A program made the position numbers and the translations under genes. From Catellatospora citrea (GTDB lineage Bacteria; Actinomycetota; Actinomycetes; Mycobacteriales; Micromonosporaceae), in assembly GCF_003610235.1 (NCBI RefSeq), contig NZ_RAPR01000001.1, positions 6,696,001 through 6,760,000 of the forward strand: a stretch of 64,000 nucleotides of DNA, in the 5' to 3' direction. Shown piece by piece: positions 36,139 to 44,378 of the stretch (position 1 is its first letter; each line of letters opens with the position of its first letter). The notes beneath the pieces were generated by a model. That model did no database searches. It saw nothing but the letters and a program-made list of their open reading frames with translations, and was not told the DNA's origin.

Positions 36139-37557
36139 GTGCCAGGCAAACCGACACGAGCGAGGCTGTGGCTGGCCGTCGTGCTCGCGATCGCCGCGCA
36201 GGGCGCAGCGTCGGCGATGACACCGTCGCCCGCCCACGCGGCACCCGCCACCGGTGTGGCATACCAGCTGGTCGTGACCAAGAGCGGCAAGTGCATCGAC
36301 GTGCCCGGAGCGTCATCGGCCAACGGCGCGTTGTTGCAGCAGTGGGGCTGCACGGCGAGCTCGCCGTGGCAGCAGTTCCGGCTGACCGCGGTCGGGTCGA
36401 ATTACCAGCTGGTCAACGTCAGCAGCGGCAAGTGCGTCGACATCCCCGACTGGTCCACGGCGTCGGGCGTGCAGTTGCAGCAGTACGGGTGCGTTTCCAG
36501 TCAGGCCAACCAGCAGTGGCGCCTGGCGGCCAGCGGCACGAACACCTACCAGATCATCAGCGTGCACTCGGGGCTGTGCGTCAGCCTCAAGGACGCCTCG
36601 ACCGCGAACGGCGCGGCGGTCATCCAGGAGACGTGCACCGCCAACACCAACAAGCAGTGGGCCTTCACCGGGGTCGGCAGCGGCACCGGCGCGACCGTCG
36701 CCGCCGACGGCGCCGGCCGGTACACCACCGTGCAGGCCGCCGTCGACGCCGCACCCGCCAACAGCACCACCCGCCAGGTCATCACCATCAAGGCCGGCAC
36801 CTACCGGGAGATCGTCACCATCCCGTCCAACAAACCCAACCTCACCCTGCAGGGCCTGGGCGGATCGGCGGGCAACACCGTCATCGTCAACAACCACAGC
36901 TCCGCCGGGGGATGGGGCACCTCCGGCAGCGCGACCGTGTTCGTCAACGGCCGCGACTTCCGTGCCGTGAACCTGACGATCGCCAACGACTACGGCGAAG
37001 GCAGCCAGGCTGTCGCTGCGAACCTCAACGGCGACCGGGCCGTGTTCGACAACGTCCGGTTCCTCGGCAACCAGGACACGCTGCTGCTCAACAACTTCCG
37101 CGCCTACATCGTCAACTCGTACGTCGAAGGCACCGTCGACTTCATCTTCGGCGGCGGCACCGCGGTGTTCAACGCCAGCACCATCCACGAGAAGCGCACC
37201 AGCGGCGGCCCGATCACCGCGGCCCGCACCGACCCGGCCAACGCCTACGGCATCCTCGTCTACCGCTGCACGATCACCGGCGCGGCCAACGGCGTCACCC
37301 AGCTCGGCCGCCCGTGGGGGCCCGCCGCGCAGGTGCTGTTCCGCGAATCGAACCTGTTCGCGACCATCCGCGCCGCCCAGCCGTGGACCGACATGTCCGG
37401 CAACACGTGGCAGAACGCGCGGTTCCTCGAGTACCGCAACACCGGCTCCGGCGCGGGCACCAACAGCAACCGGCCGCAGCTGTCGGATGCCGCCGCCCCG
37501 AACTACACCCCGCAGAGGTACCTCGCCGGCACCGACGGCTGGAACCCGGTCGGCTGA
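36139..37557 (+). CDS. secreted pectinesterase with N-terminal ricin-type lectin (CBM13) module
   Basis: Pectin methylesterase (carbohydrate esterase family 8), removing methyl groups from homogalacturonan, 472 aa. GTG 36139 sits behind AAGGAGG. A signal peptide ends near AHA-AP. Residues about 38-180 are a ricin-B trefoil (KCIDVPGASSANGALLQQWG and two further units with QxW-type cores). The catalytic beta-helix occupies the rest: QDTLLL with Asp313, GTVDFIFG with Asp334, and LGRPWG with Arg391 match the family's catalytic residues. Seventeen bases separate it from the pectate lyase gene. Demethylation creates the substrate of the next enzyme. Confidence 0.94.
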   Translation: MPGKPTRARLWLAVVLAIAAQGAASAMTPSPAHAAPATGVAYQLVVTKSGKCIDVPGASSANGALLQQWGCTASSPWQQFRLTAVGSNYQLVNVSSGKCVDIPDWSTASGVQLQQYGCVSSQANQQWRLAASGTNTYQIISVHSGLCVSLKDASTANGAAVIQETCTANTNKQWAFTGVGSGTGATVAADGAGRYTTVQAAVDAAPANSTTRQVITIKAGTYREIVTIPSNKPNLTLQGLGGSAGNTVIVNNHSSAGGWGTSGSATVFVNGRDFRAVNLTIANDYGEGSQAVAANLNGDRAVFDNVRFLGNQDTLLLNNFRAYIVNSYVEGTVDFIFGGGTAVFNASTIHEKRTSGGPITAARTDPANAYGILVYRCTITGAANGVTQLGRPWGPAAQVLFRESNLFATIRAAQPWTDMSGNTWQNARFLEYRNTGSGAGTNSNRPQLSDAAAPNYTPQRYLAGTDGWNPVG

Positions 37558-38112
37558 CCCCTAGGAGAAGCGCAATGAACAAGATCAGAACCAGGCGGCG
37601 GTACGCCCGCGCGGCGCTCGCGGCGACCATGCTCGCCGCCCTCGTCGCCCTGCCGTCCTCACCCGCCCAGGCAGCACCCGCCACCGGTGTGGCATACCAG
37701 CTGGTCGTGACCAAGAGCGGCAAGTGCATAGACGTGCCCGGAGCGTCATCGGCCAACGGCGCGTTGTTGCAGCAGTGGGGCTGCACGGCGAACTCGCCGT
37801 GGCAGCAGTTCCGGCTGACCGCGGTCGGGTCGAATTACCAGCTGGTCAACGTCAGCAGCGGCAAGTGCGTCGACATCCCCGACTGGTCGACGGCGTCGGG
37901 CGTGCAGTTGCAGCAGTACGGGTGCGTGTCCAGCCAGGCCAACCAGCAGTGGCGTCTGGTCGCCAGCGGCACGAACACGTACCAGATCATCAGCGTGCAC
38001 TCGGGGCTGTGCATCAGCCTCAAGGACGCCTCGACCGCCAACGGCGCGGCGGTCATCCAGGAGACGTGCACCGCCAACACCAACAAGCAGTGGGCGTTCA
38101 CCGGCGTCGGCG
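36240..38112 (+). repeat. near-identical CBM13-coding repeat in the two pectinase genes
   Basis: Segments 36240-36675 and 37674-38109 (about 435 bases each) are almost identical at DNA level, with only scattered single-base changes, many silent. The flanking signal-peptide and catalytic regions are unrelated. Confidence 0.9.
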
Positions 38113-39008
38113 GGCGTACGTGGTCCAACAGCCCCGACGGGTTCGCCTCGACCGGCGGCGGCACCACCGGCGGCGCGGCCGGGGCGACCGTCACCGTCAG
38201 CACCCTCGCCGACCTGCAGCGCTACGTCACCGCGACCGAGCCGTACGTCATCCGGGTCAGCGGCGCGATCACCGTCACGCCCAAGGGCACCGAGCTGCGG
38301 GTCGCCTCGAACAAGACCATCGTCGGGGTCGGGACCAGCGGCCACATCGTCGGCGGCGGGTTCTTCCTCGGCACGGGCGTGCGCAATGTCATCATCCGCA
38401 ACCTGACCATCCGCGACACGCAGATGGCCGACGACGACCCCGACGACAAGGTGTACGACTACGACGGGATCCAGATGGACACCGCCGACCACGTGTGGAT
38501 CGACCACAACACGATCACGCGGATGAACGACGGCCTGATCGACAGCCGCAAGGACACCAGCTACCTGACGATCTCCTGGAACGTGCTGTCGAGCAACAAC
38601 AAGGCGTTCGGCATCGGCTGGACCGACAACGTCACCGCCCGCATGACGATCCACCACAACTGGATCAAGGACACCAACCAGCGCAACCCCAGCACCGACA
38701 ACGTGGCCTACGCCCACCTGTACAACAACTACCTGCAAAATGTCGCCTCGTACGGCAACTACGCCCGGGGCGCGACGAAGATGGTGCTGGAGAACAGCTA
38801 CTTCGAGAACGTGAAGGACCCGTTCTACCCGGACGCGACCGCGCAGCTGCGCCAGAGCGGCAGCATCCTCGTCAACTGCACCGGCAAGCAGCAGACCCTG
38901 GGTTCGGCGTTCACGCCGAGCAGCTTCTACGCCTACACCCTCGACGCGGCCGCCGACGTGCCGAACCTGCTCCGCACGTACGCCGGGCCGCAGGCCGACA
39001 TCGGCTGA
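37575..39008 (+). CDS. secreted pectate lyase (PL1) with N-terminal ricin-type lectin module
   Basis: Calcium-dependent beta-elimination of polygalacturonate, 477 aa. ATG 37575 follows TAGGAGAAG. Signal peptide to about residue 36 (SSPAQA-AP), lectin module to about 178, then a PL1 parallel beta-helix. Key motifs: VWIDHN at residues 307-312, DGLIDSRKDTSYLTISWN with Ca-binding acids, and WIKDTNQRNPS with the catalytic Arg370 in the position of the family's RxPxxR. Second gene of the pectinesterase operon. The order esterase then lyase fits stepwise depolymerisation of methylated pectin. Confidence 0.94.
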   Translation: MNKIRTRRRYARAALAATMLAALVALPSSPAQAAPATGVAYQLVVTKSGKCIDVPGASSANGALLQQWGCTANSPWQQFRLTAVGSNYQLVNVSSGKCVDIPDWSTASGVQLQQYGCVSSQANQQWRLVASGTNTYQIISVHSGLCISLKDASTANGAAVIQETCTANTNKQWAFTGVGGRTWSNSPDGFASTGGGTTGGAAGATVTVSTLADLQRYVTATEPYVIRVSGAITVTPKGTELRVASNKTIVGVGTSGHIVGGGFFLGTGVRNVIIRNLTIRDTQMADDDPDDKVYDYDGIQMDTADHVWIDHNTITRMNDGLIDSRKDTSYLTISWNVLSSNNKAFGIGWTDNVTARMTIHHNWIKDTNQRNPSTDNVAYAHLYNNYLQNVASYGNYARGATKMVLENSYFENVKDPFYPDATAQLRQSGSILVNCTGKQQTLGSAFTPSSFYAYTLDAAADVPNLLRTYAGPQADIG

Positions 39009-39017
39009 CGGGCGGTC

Positions 39018-39061
39018 GGTGGGCCGGTCGGCGCCTTCCGGGCAGCGCCGACCGGCCCACC
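39018..39061. terminator. terminator of the pectinase operon
   Basis: Perfect 17-bp stem (39018-39034 with 39045-39061), 10-base loop, between converging genes. Confidence 0.87.
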
Positions 39062-39082
39062 GCCTCGGTCATGCCGCGTCGG

Positions 39083-40405
39083 TCATGCCGCGTCGCCGTG
39101 TCCGCGGGCCAGGCGCCAGACGGTCAGCGTGCCTGTGGGGCGCGGGCATGCGACCGCCCGCGCTGCGAAGACGCATCGCTCCACCGGCACGGGCAGCTGT
39201 GCCAGGTCGAGGCCGCCGGGGGTCAGCCAGGCGACCTGTCCCGGCCCCCGGCCGGTGCCGCGGACCAGCACCGCCCCCGACGCGGCGAAGGTCAGGTACA
39301 CCCGCCATCCCGTGACGTCGAACAGCGGGCGGGCGGTGGCCGCGTCGAGCAGCGCGACGGCCGGCGGCCCGCTTCCGTCCAGTTCCGGGCCGGCGACCAG
39401 CAGCCCCAGCGGTGTCGGCACGACGAAGCTGCCCCCGACGAAGCGCCGGCGTACGACGCCGGTGGCCTTGTCCACGATGTCGACCGGGCTCGGGTTGGTC
39501 TGCTCCGCCGACTGCGACTGCGTGCACCAGTACGCGCCGCAGTCGGTGCGGCCCACGTACGGCGCAGTGAGCGGGATGGGTGCCAGGTCGGCGGTGGAGT
39601 AGCGCGCCGTCGTGTTCTTGCCGTCCAGCGCGGTCTCGAGGATCAGCTCGTCGCCGCTGACGCTCAGGTCGGCCGGCACGGCCCTGCCCAGGTCTATCCG
39701 GTGGCGGCGCAGCACCCGCCCGTCACGCAGGTCACGCGCGGTCAGCTCCCCGGTGCTCTGCAGCGTCCAAATCGGCAGTTCGGCCTCGCTGCGGATGAGG
39801 GCCGGGTAGTCGATCGCCGGCAGGACGTTCTGCACGCTCCAGCGCTGCCGGCCGGTGCGCACGTCCCGGACGGTGATCTGCATCGATGTCTTGTCTGTGT
39901 CGGTCGACCAGATCGCCACCGCCACGTCGGCGAGCGTCATCATGGGCAGGCCGTCCTGCCACAGGATCGAGCCGGTCCCGACGTCGACGGCGTAGGTGGT
40001 CCGGCGGTTCGTGGCCGCTTCCTGCATCTCGGTCACCATGACGCCGGGTACGTTTCCGGCAGGTGCCAGGCCGCTGCCCGCCGTACCCGGCAGCTTGATC
40101 TTCCAGCGTTGCATGCCGTCGTCGAGGCTGTAGCCGGCGAGCCGGTCCACGTCGCGTACCAGCAGCATGTCGCCGATGATCTGGAAGTCGCCTTGCGGGG
40201 ACAGGCTGATGGCGGCGAGTTCGTCCAGGCGGCGTGCCGGTGCGCCACCGCCCAGTGCCAGCATCAGGATCACGGCGGCGACGGCTGCCAGCGGCCGCAG
40301 CACGGCGGCGCGCAGGCCGGGCCGGGCGGGTCCGGTCTGGTGGTCCTGCCAGCCCGCGCCGAGGTCGATGACCGCGGTCGTGCCGAAGGTCGGTTCCCCG
40401 TTCAC
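39083..40405 (-). CDS. membrane-anchored PQQ-like beta-propeller protein
   Basis: A 440-residue protein with a short cytosolic N-terminus, one membrane helix (about residues 33-52, LRPLAAVAAVILMLALGGGA) and an extracytoplasmic PQQ-type propeller. The recurring blade motif of alternating read-outs is visible: DDGMQRWKIKLPG, VDVGTGSILWQDGL, VRTGRQRWSVQ, DLRDGRVLRRHRI, DKATGVVRRRF. A CG-AYWC pair of cysteines may be disulfide-bonded. No redox-cofactor residues of true quinoprotein dehydrogenases are apparent. GTG 40405 is chosen because AAGGGAG precedes it. Function unknown; similar proteins act as scaffolds or sensors. Confidence 0.75.
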   Translation of the reverse strand: MNGEPTFGTTAVIDLGAGWQDHQTGPARPGLRAAVLRPLAAVAAVILMLALGGGAPARRLDELAAISLSPQGDFQIIGDMLLVRDVDRLAGYSLDDGMQRWKIKLPGTAGSGLAPAGNVPGVMVTEMQEAATNRRTTYAVDVGTGSILWQDGLPMMTLADVAVAIWSTDTDKTSMQITVRDVRTGRQRWSVQNVLPAIDYPALIRSEAELPIWTLQSTGELTARDLRDGRVLRRHRIDLGRAVPADLSVSGDELILETALDGKNTTARYSTADLAPIPLTAPYVGRTDCGAYWCTQSQSAEQTNPSPVDIVDKATGVVRRRFVGGSFVVPTPLGLLVAGPELDGSGPPAVALLDAATARPLFDVTGWRVYLTFAASGAVLVRGTGRGPGQVAWLTPGGLDLAQLPVPVERCVFAARAVACPRPTGTLTVWRLARGHGDAA

Positions 40406-40554
40406 CGTCGTCGCTCCCTTGGCTGCCGGATCGCGCCTGCGTGATGTGCCGGTGCCGCGAGGCGGCCTGCCGTCGCGTGGTGGAACGCCGTGGGAGGTAC
40501 CGGCGGTTGTCACTACCCGGGTCTGGGGGCGCAGGCTCGGCGCGGCCGTTGACG

Positions 40555-40950
40555 TCAGCCGGGCCGGCCGCTCGTTGCGGCGGTGGCGCGGTTGCGGCGG
40601 TCGCGGGCCAGCACGGCCAGGGCGGCCAGTCCGAGGGCCAGGTGGAAGATGTTGTCGACGGGTGCGAGCGGGATCGCCACCGGCGTTGTCAGGAGCAGGC
40701 CGTCGATGAACCAGCCGACGGTGCCGAGCAGCGTGTACCCGACGCCGACCGCCCAGGTGAACAGCCGGGCGGGCAGTTCCGTCACGGCGAGCCAGCCGGC
40801 GTATACGGCGACCAGCATGGACAGCAGGTGCAGGACCACGTGCGCCCAGTCGTGTGCGAGCCGGTGTTCGGCCAGCTTGACGACCAGCGGGTAGGCGGTG
40901 AACAGGAAGAACACGACGGCCGCGATGCGGCAGTACCTGCGCGTGAGCAC
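40555..40950 (-). CDS. small four-helix membrane protein (DUF4383-like)
   Basis: A 131-residue protein with four hydrophobic segments. The C-terminal NIFHLALGLAALAVLARDRR resembles the conserved end of DUF4383 proteins (DN.lHl.lG...l). GTG 40950 starts VLTRRYCRIAA. It may be cotranscribed with the propeller gene 150 bases downstream. No functional motif. Confidence 0.7.
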   Translation of the reverse strand: MLTRRYCRIAAVVFFLFTAYPLVVKLAEHRLAHDWAHVVLHLLSMLVAVYAGWLAVTELPARLFTWAVGVGYTLLGTVGWFIDGLLLTTPVAIPLAPVDNIFHLALGLAALAVLARDRRNRATAATSGRPG

Positions 40951-41018
40951 ACTCCATTATGGGGGCACGGCAGTCACAGGCGCTGTCCCGCAACGGGCCT
41001 GGGCCACTGCCGGCGGGC

Positions 41019-41052
41019 GTCGGCCCCCGCTGAGGTGCCAGCGGGGGCCGAC
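41019..41052 (-). terminator. terminator hairpin after the repeat-rich secreted gene
   Basis: Perfect 13-bp stem (41019-41031 with 41040-41052), 8-base loop, just past the leftward stop at 41057. Confidence 0.8.
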
Positions 41053-41056
41053 GATG

Positions 41057-42490
41057 TCATCCTTCGCAGACGCGGAAGGAGCAGTCTTCGCCGCTGCCGG
41101 GTCCGCCGGGTGCGGCGAGGATCGGGCTGGGCAGGCCGGGGTAGGTCTCCGGTTGTGCCTTCGTGGTCCGGACCGGCTCGGCGAGCAGGAACGTGTCGAC
41201 CAGGTCGGAGTCGATCAGGGCGATCAGCCCTGGGCTGTCGGGGTTGGTCGGCTCGTTGTCGTAGCCCGGTGCCGTCCAGCCCCGTACGACGTTGATGGCG
41301 GCGCCGCGCAGTTTCAGTTTCTGCTCGACCACGTCGTAGGTGACGATGGTGGTGTCGGCGTCGGGGTTGACGTATTCCTCGTCGTCGGGGGTGTCGGAGT
41401 CCTCGTAGTCCGAGGCGACCTCCTCGCAGCTGCCGCCTGAGGTGCAGGCCTCCACGACGGTGGTGGTGGAGCCGTATTCGCCGTCGGCGGAGACGTAGGC
41501 GACGACGGTGGTGGTGACGGTGCCGATCTGGTTGCCGTCGGCGTCTCGAACGAATTCGGTGCTCTTGGTGGTGGTGGTCGTTCCGCCGCCGCGGGAGTCC
41601 TCGGTCTTGACGTAGGTGACGTTGGTGACGTCGCCTGTCACCGGGTCGGTCGTGGTGCTCTTGGACTCGTGGGTGGTGGTGCCGCCTTCGGAGGATTCCC
41701 GGTGCTGGGTGACGGTCTTCGGACCGGCCGAACCGTCGGTGTTGGTGCGGGTGGTGGTGACGTCGCCGCTGTCGGGGTCCTGGGTCACGGTCCTGCCGGA
41801 GCCGTCGTTGAAGTCGACGTGGGTGCCCGTACCGCCGTCGATGACTTTGCTGTTCTTGACCCCGCCGTGTTCGGAGCCGAAGCTGTAGACGGGTGAGCTG
41901 CCCGCGCTGACCAGCGAGGCGTCCATGCCGTGGGTCCTGCGGCCGGCGGGCTCGCCGCCGATGCTGGTGGTGCCGAGGCCGACGGTGAAGCCGTCGCGGT
42001 CGAGGTCGAGTCCGGCCGTCTTGACGTCGCCCATGGTGAGGCCGAGTCGGGTCATGGCGTCCTTGCGGCCGCCGAGCGGGAACGCGCCGAGCGGGTCCTG
42101 TCCGGCTTCTTCCCTCGCTTTGACGATCTCGGTGGGCATGGCGATGAAGATGCCGAGGCCGTTCTCGAACGAGGGCAGCTTGTGTTCGACGGCCAGGTCG
42201 AGGACCGGGGTGAGCAGGGGGCGGCTGTTGGGGTCGTAGGGGTCGGAGCCCGCCATGAGCTCGTCGGCGTCGCAGACGCCGTCACGGTCGGAGTCGACGA
42301 CGCTCCAGGCCACGTAGCAGCCGGTGGGGTCGCACAGGCGCACCACGGCGCGGTGGCGGGTCGGGGGTTCCTCCTGCGCGGCGGCGGGAGCGGAGAGCGT
42401 GGCGGCGACCAGGACGCCGGCACCGATCATCAGGGAGATCCGTCGCAGGGTGGGGGTGCCCGGCCGGTGGGGGAGGGGGTGGGCGTTCAT
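41057..42490 (-). CDS. secreted Thr/Ser/Gly-rich repeat protein with calcium-binding motifs
   Basis: A 477-residue exported protein of unknown role. A signal peptide (LMIGAGVLVAATLSAPAAA) is followed by DSDRDGVCDADELMAGSDPY, a thrombospondin-type-3/EF-hand-like calcium loop. A second loop (LDLDRDGFTVG) lies at about residue 160. The middle (about 200-350) is a string of short acidic-Thr repeats (TVTQDPDSGDVTTTRTNTDG; SKSTTTDPVTGDVTN) resembling adhesive stalks. The C-terminus has a CSFRVC cysteine pair. No membrane anchor or sorting signal. Likely an envelope or matrix component. Confidence 0.75.
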   Translation of the reverse strand: MNAHPLPHRPGTPTLRRISLMIGAGVLVAATLSAPAAAQEEPPTRHRAVVRLCDPTGCYVAWSVVDSDRDGVCDADELMAGSDPYDPNSRPLLTPVLDLAVEHKLPSFENGLGIFIAMPTEIVKAREEAGQDPLGAFPLGGRKDAMTRLGLTMGDVKTAGLDLDRDGFTVGLGTTSIGGEPAGRRTHGMDASLVSAGSSPVYSFGSEHGGVKNSKVIDGGTGTHVDFNDGSGRTVTQDPDSGDVTTTRTNTDGSAGPKTVTQHRESSEGGTTTHESKSTTTDPVTGDVTNVTYVKTEDSRGGGTTTTTKSTEFVRDADGNQIGTVTTTVVAYVSADGEYGSTTTVVEACTSGGSCEEVASDYEDSDTPDDEEYVNPDADTTIVTYDVVEQKLKLRGAAINVVRGWTAPGYDNEPTNPDSPGLIALIDSDLVDTFLLAEPVRTTKAQPETYPGLPSPILAAPGGPGSGEDCSFRVCEG

Positions 42491-42782
42491 GGACCGACGG
42501 TGGCAGCAGGCGCTGCGCGGATCGGCGGCAAGTCGATTTGCCGATAGTCCCCGGGGCTGTTTACTAGGGATTCCACCAGGTAGATCGTCGCCGCGGCGAC
42601 CATGCCGCGCTGCTGCCCGGCGGCCTGGTGTCGGGGGTCCGCCGCCGGTGGGCGGTGTGCGTCAGCGGGTGTATCGGTTGCCGAGATGACCTGGTCGCAG
42701 CGCGCAGATACCGACGGCAATGAATAACGCGTGGTGAACAAGGGTCTTCCCAACTGAGTGGTCAGTCAGTCAAACTCTTGTC
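42491..42782. promoter_or_regulatory. divergent intergenic region before the FAD oxidoreductase
   Basis: 292 bases between divergent genes. An inverted repeat ACTGA-GTGG-TCAGT (42753-42766), extended by a third TCAGT-like step, ends 16 bases before GTG 42783. Its size and placement fit a TetR-family operator overlapping the promoter, with a very short or absent leader. No regulator gene is in the immediate neighbourhood. Confidence 0.45.
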
Positions 42783-44378
42783 GTGACGCATGACGTGATC
42801 ATCATCGGTGGCGGGCACAACGGCCTGGTCGCCGCGGCGTACCTCGCGCGGGCCGGCCGGCGGGTGGTGGTGCTGGAGCGCCGCCACACCGTCGGCGGCG
42901 CCGCCGTGTCCGAGCGCCCGTTCGGCCCGGACTTCCTGGTGACCTCCCTGTCGTACGTGGTGAGCCTGCTCCCGCCGGACATGGTCGCCGACCTGCGCCT
43001 GGCCGAGCACGGCTACCACGTGTACGAGCAGGGCCCCTACTTCGCGCCCCGCCGCGACGGCCGCCACCTGCACCTGGCCGGCGACCCGCAACGCCGCCAC
43101 GAGGAGATCGGCAAGTTCTCCAAGGCCGACGCCGACGCCTACGAGCGCTGGGAGTCCTGGCTGGGCGGGCTTGGCGCGAAGGTCGGCCCGCTGCTGGACG
43201 CGATCCCGCCGAAGCTCGGCTCCAAGCGCCCGGGTGACCTGCTGGGCCAGGCGGCGCTGCTCAAGACGCTGCGCAAGATCGACGTGCGGGCGGCGTTCGA
43301 CCTGACCCGCCTGTTCACCGCCAGCGTCGCGGACCTGGTCGAGGACCGGTTCGAGTCCGACGCGATGCGGGGCCTGCTGTCGGTGTCGGGCGTCATCGGC
43401 ACCTGGGGCGGGCCGCGCAGCGCCGGCACCGCGTTCGTCACCCTGCACCACCACCTGGACCAGACCGGCGGGCAGTCCGCGGCGTGGGGTTTCCCGCGCG
43501 GCGGCATGGGCGGGGTCACCGCGGCGATGGCCGCCTCCGCGCGCTCGTTCGGCGCGGACATCCGCACCGAGGCGCCGGTGGCCCGCATCGACACCAGGGG
43601 CGGCCGGGTCACCGGCGTCACCCTGGAGTCGGGCGAGCAGCTCACCGCCCCGACGGTGATCACCACGGCGCATCCGAAGATCTCGTTCCTGCGCATGATG
43701 GACCGCGACGAGCTGCCGGGCGACTTCGTGGCCGACATCGAGTCGTGGCAGACCCGCTCGGGCACGGTGAAGGTCAATTTCGCGGTGGACCGGCTGCCGA
43801 GCTTCGCCAGCCACCCGGAGTTCGACCCCGCGGTGTACGGCGGCACGATCGTGCTGTCGGAGTCCCTCGACGACGTGGAGACCGCGTTCCAGGAGGCCGC
43901 AGCGGGCAAGGCCGCGACGCTGCCGTTCGCCGACGTGTGCATCCCGTCGGTGTTCGACCCGACCCTGGCGCCCGAGGGCAAGCACGTGATCAGCATGTTC
44001 ACCCAGTGGGTGCCGCACACCTGGGCCGGCCAGCCGCACACCGCCGAACTCGACGCCTACGCCGACCGCCTCGTCGCGCGGATGGAGGCCGTCGCGCCCG
44101 GGTTCACCGACTCGGTCATCGGGCGTCAGATCATCGGCCCGCACGAGATGGAACACGAGTACGGCCTGGTCGGCGGCAACATCTTCCACGGCGAGCTGAC
44201 GCCCGGGCAGATGTTCCACTGCCGTCCCGCGGCCGGTTACGCGGATCTGCGTACCCCGATCAAGGGCCTTTACCAGGCCGGCTCCGCCACGCACGGCGGC
44301 GGCGGGGTCACCGGTATCCCGGGCCGCAACGTGGTCCGGCAGGTGCTGCACGACACCGGCCGCCGGGGTCGGCGATGA
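42783..44378 (+). CDS. FAD-dependent oxidoreductase, phytoene desaturase/PYROXD2-like
   Basis: A 531-residue flavoprotein. The N-terminus DVIIIGGGHNGLVAAAYLAR is the dinucleotide-binding GxGxxG motif, followed by VVVLERRHTVGGAAVSE, the usual second FAD contact of the amine-oxidase/phytoene-desaturase class. The C-terminal GLYQAGSATHGGGGVTGIPG is the third FAD motif, typical of the carotenoid-desaturase-like branch. The GTG start is 5 bases after an AT-rich promoter patch; no ribosome site is seen. Its stop overlaps the Rieske oxygenase start, so the pair acts together on one unknown substrate. Confidence 0.88.
   Translation: MTHDVIIIGGGHNGLVAAAYLARAGRRVVVLERRHTVGGAAVSERPFGPDFLVTSLSYVVSLLPPDMVADLRLAEHGYHVYEQGPYFAPRRDGRHLHLAGDPQRRHEEIGKFSKADADAYERWESWLGGLGAKVGPLLDAIPPKLGSKRPGDLLGQAALLKTLRKIDVRAAFDLTRLFTASVADLVEDRFESDAMRGLLSVSGVIGTWGGPRSAGTAFVTLHHHLDQTGGQSAAWGFPRGGMGGVTAAMAASARSFGADIRTEAPVARIDTRGGRVTGVTLESGEQLTAPTVITTAHPKISFLRMMDRDELPGDFVADIESWQTRSGTVKVNFAVDRLPSFASHPEFDPAVYGGTIVLSESLDDVETAFQEAAAGKAATLPFADVCIPSVFDPTLAPEGKHVISMFTQWVPHTWAGQPHTAELDAYADRLVARMEAVAPGFTDSVIGRQIIGPHEMEHEYGLVGGNIFHGELTPGQMFHCRPAAGYADLRTPIKGLYQAGSATHGGGGVTGIPGRNVVRQVLHDTGRRGRR

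Noticed and set aside
36900..38112. Possible CRISPR-like or satellite repeat, from the repeated blocks
   Set aside because: The repeats are two coding copies of a ricin-type lectin module, not short spaced repeats.
42487..42753. An 88-codon leftward frame before the FAD oxidoreductase
   Set aside because: No ribosome site, overlaps the promoter/operator region and the start of the divergent secreted gene; product has no recognisable features.
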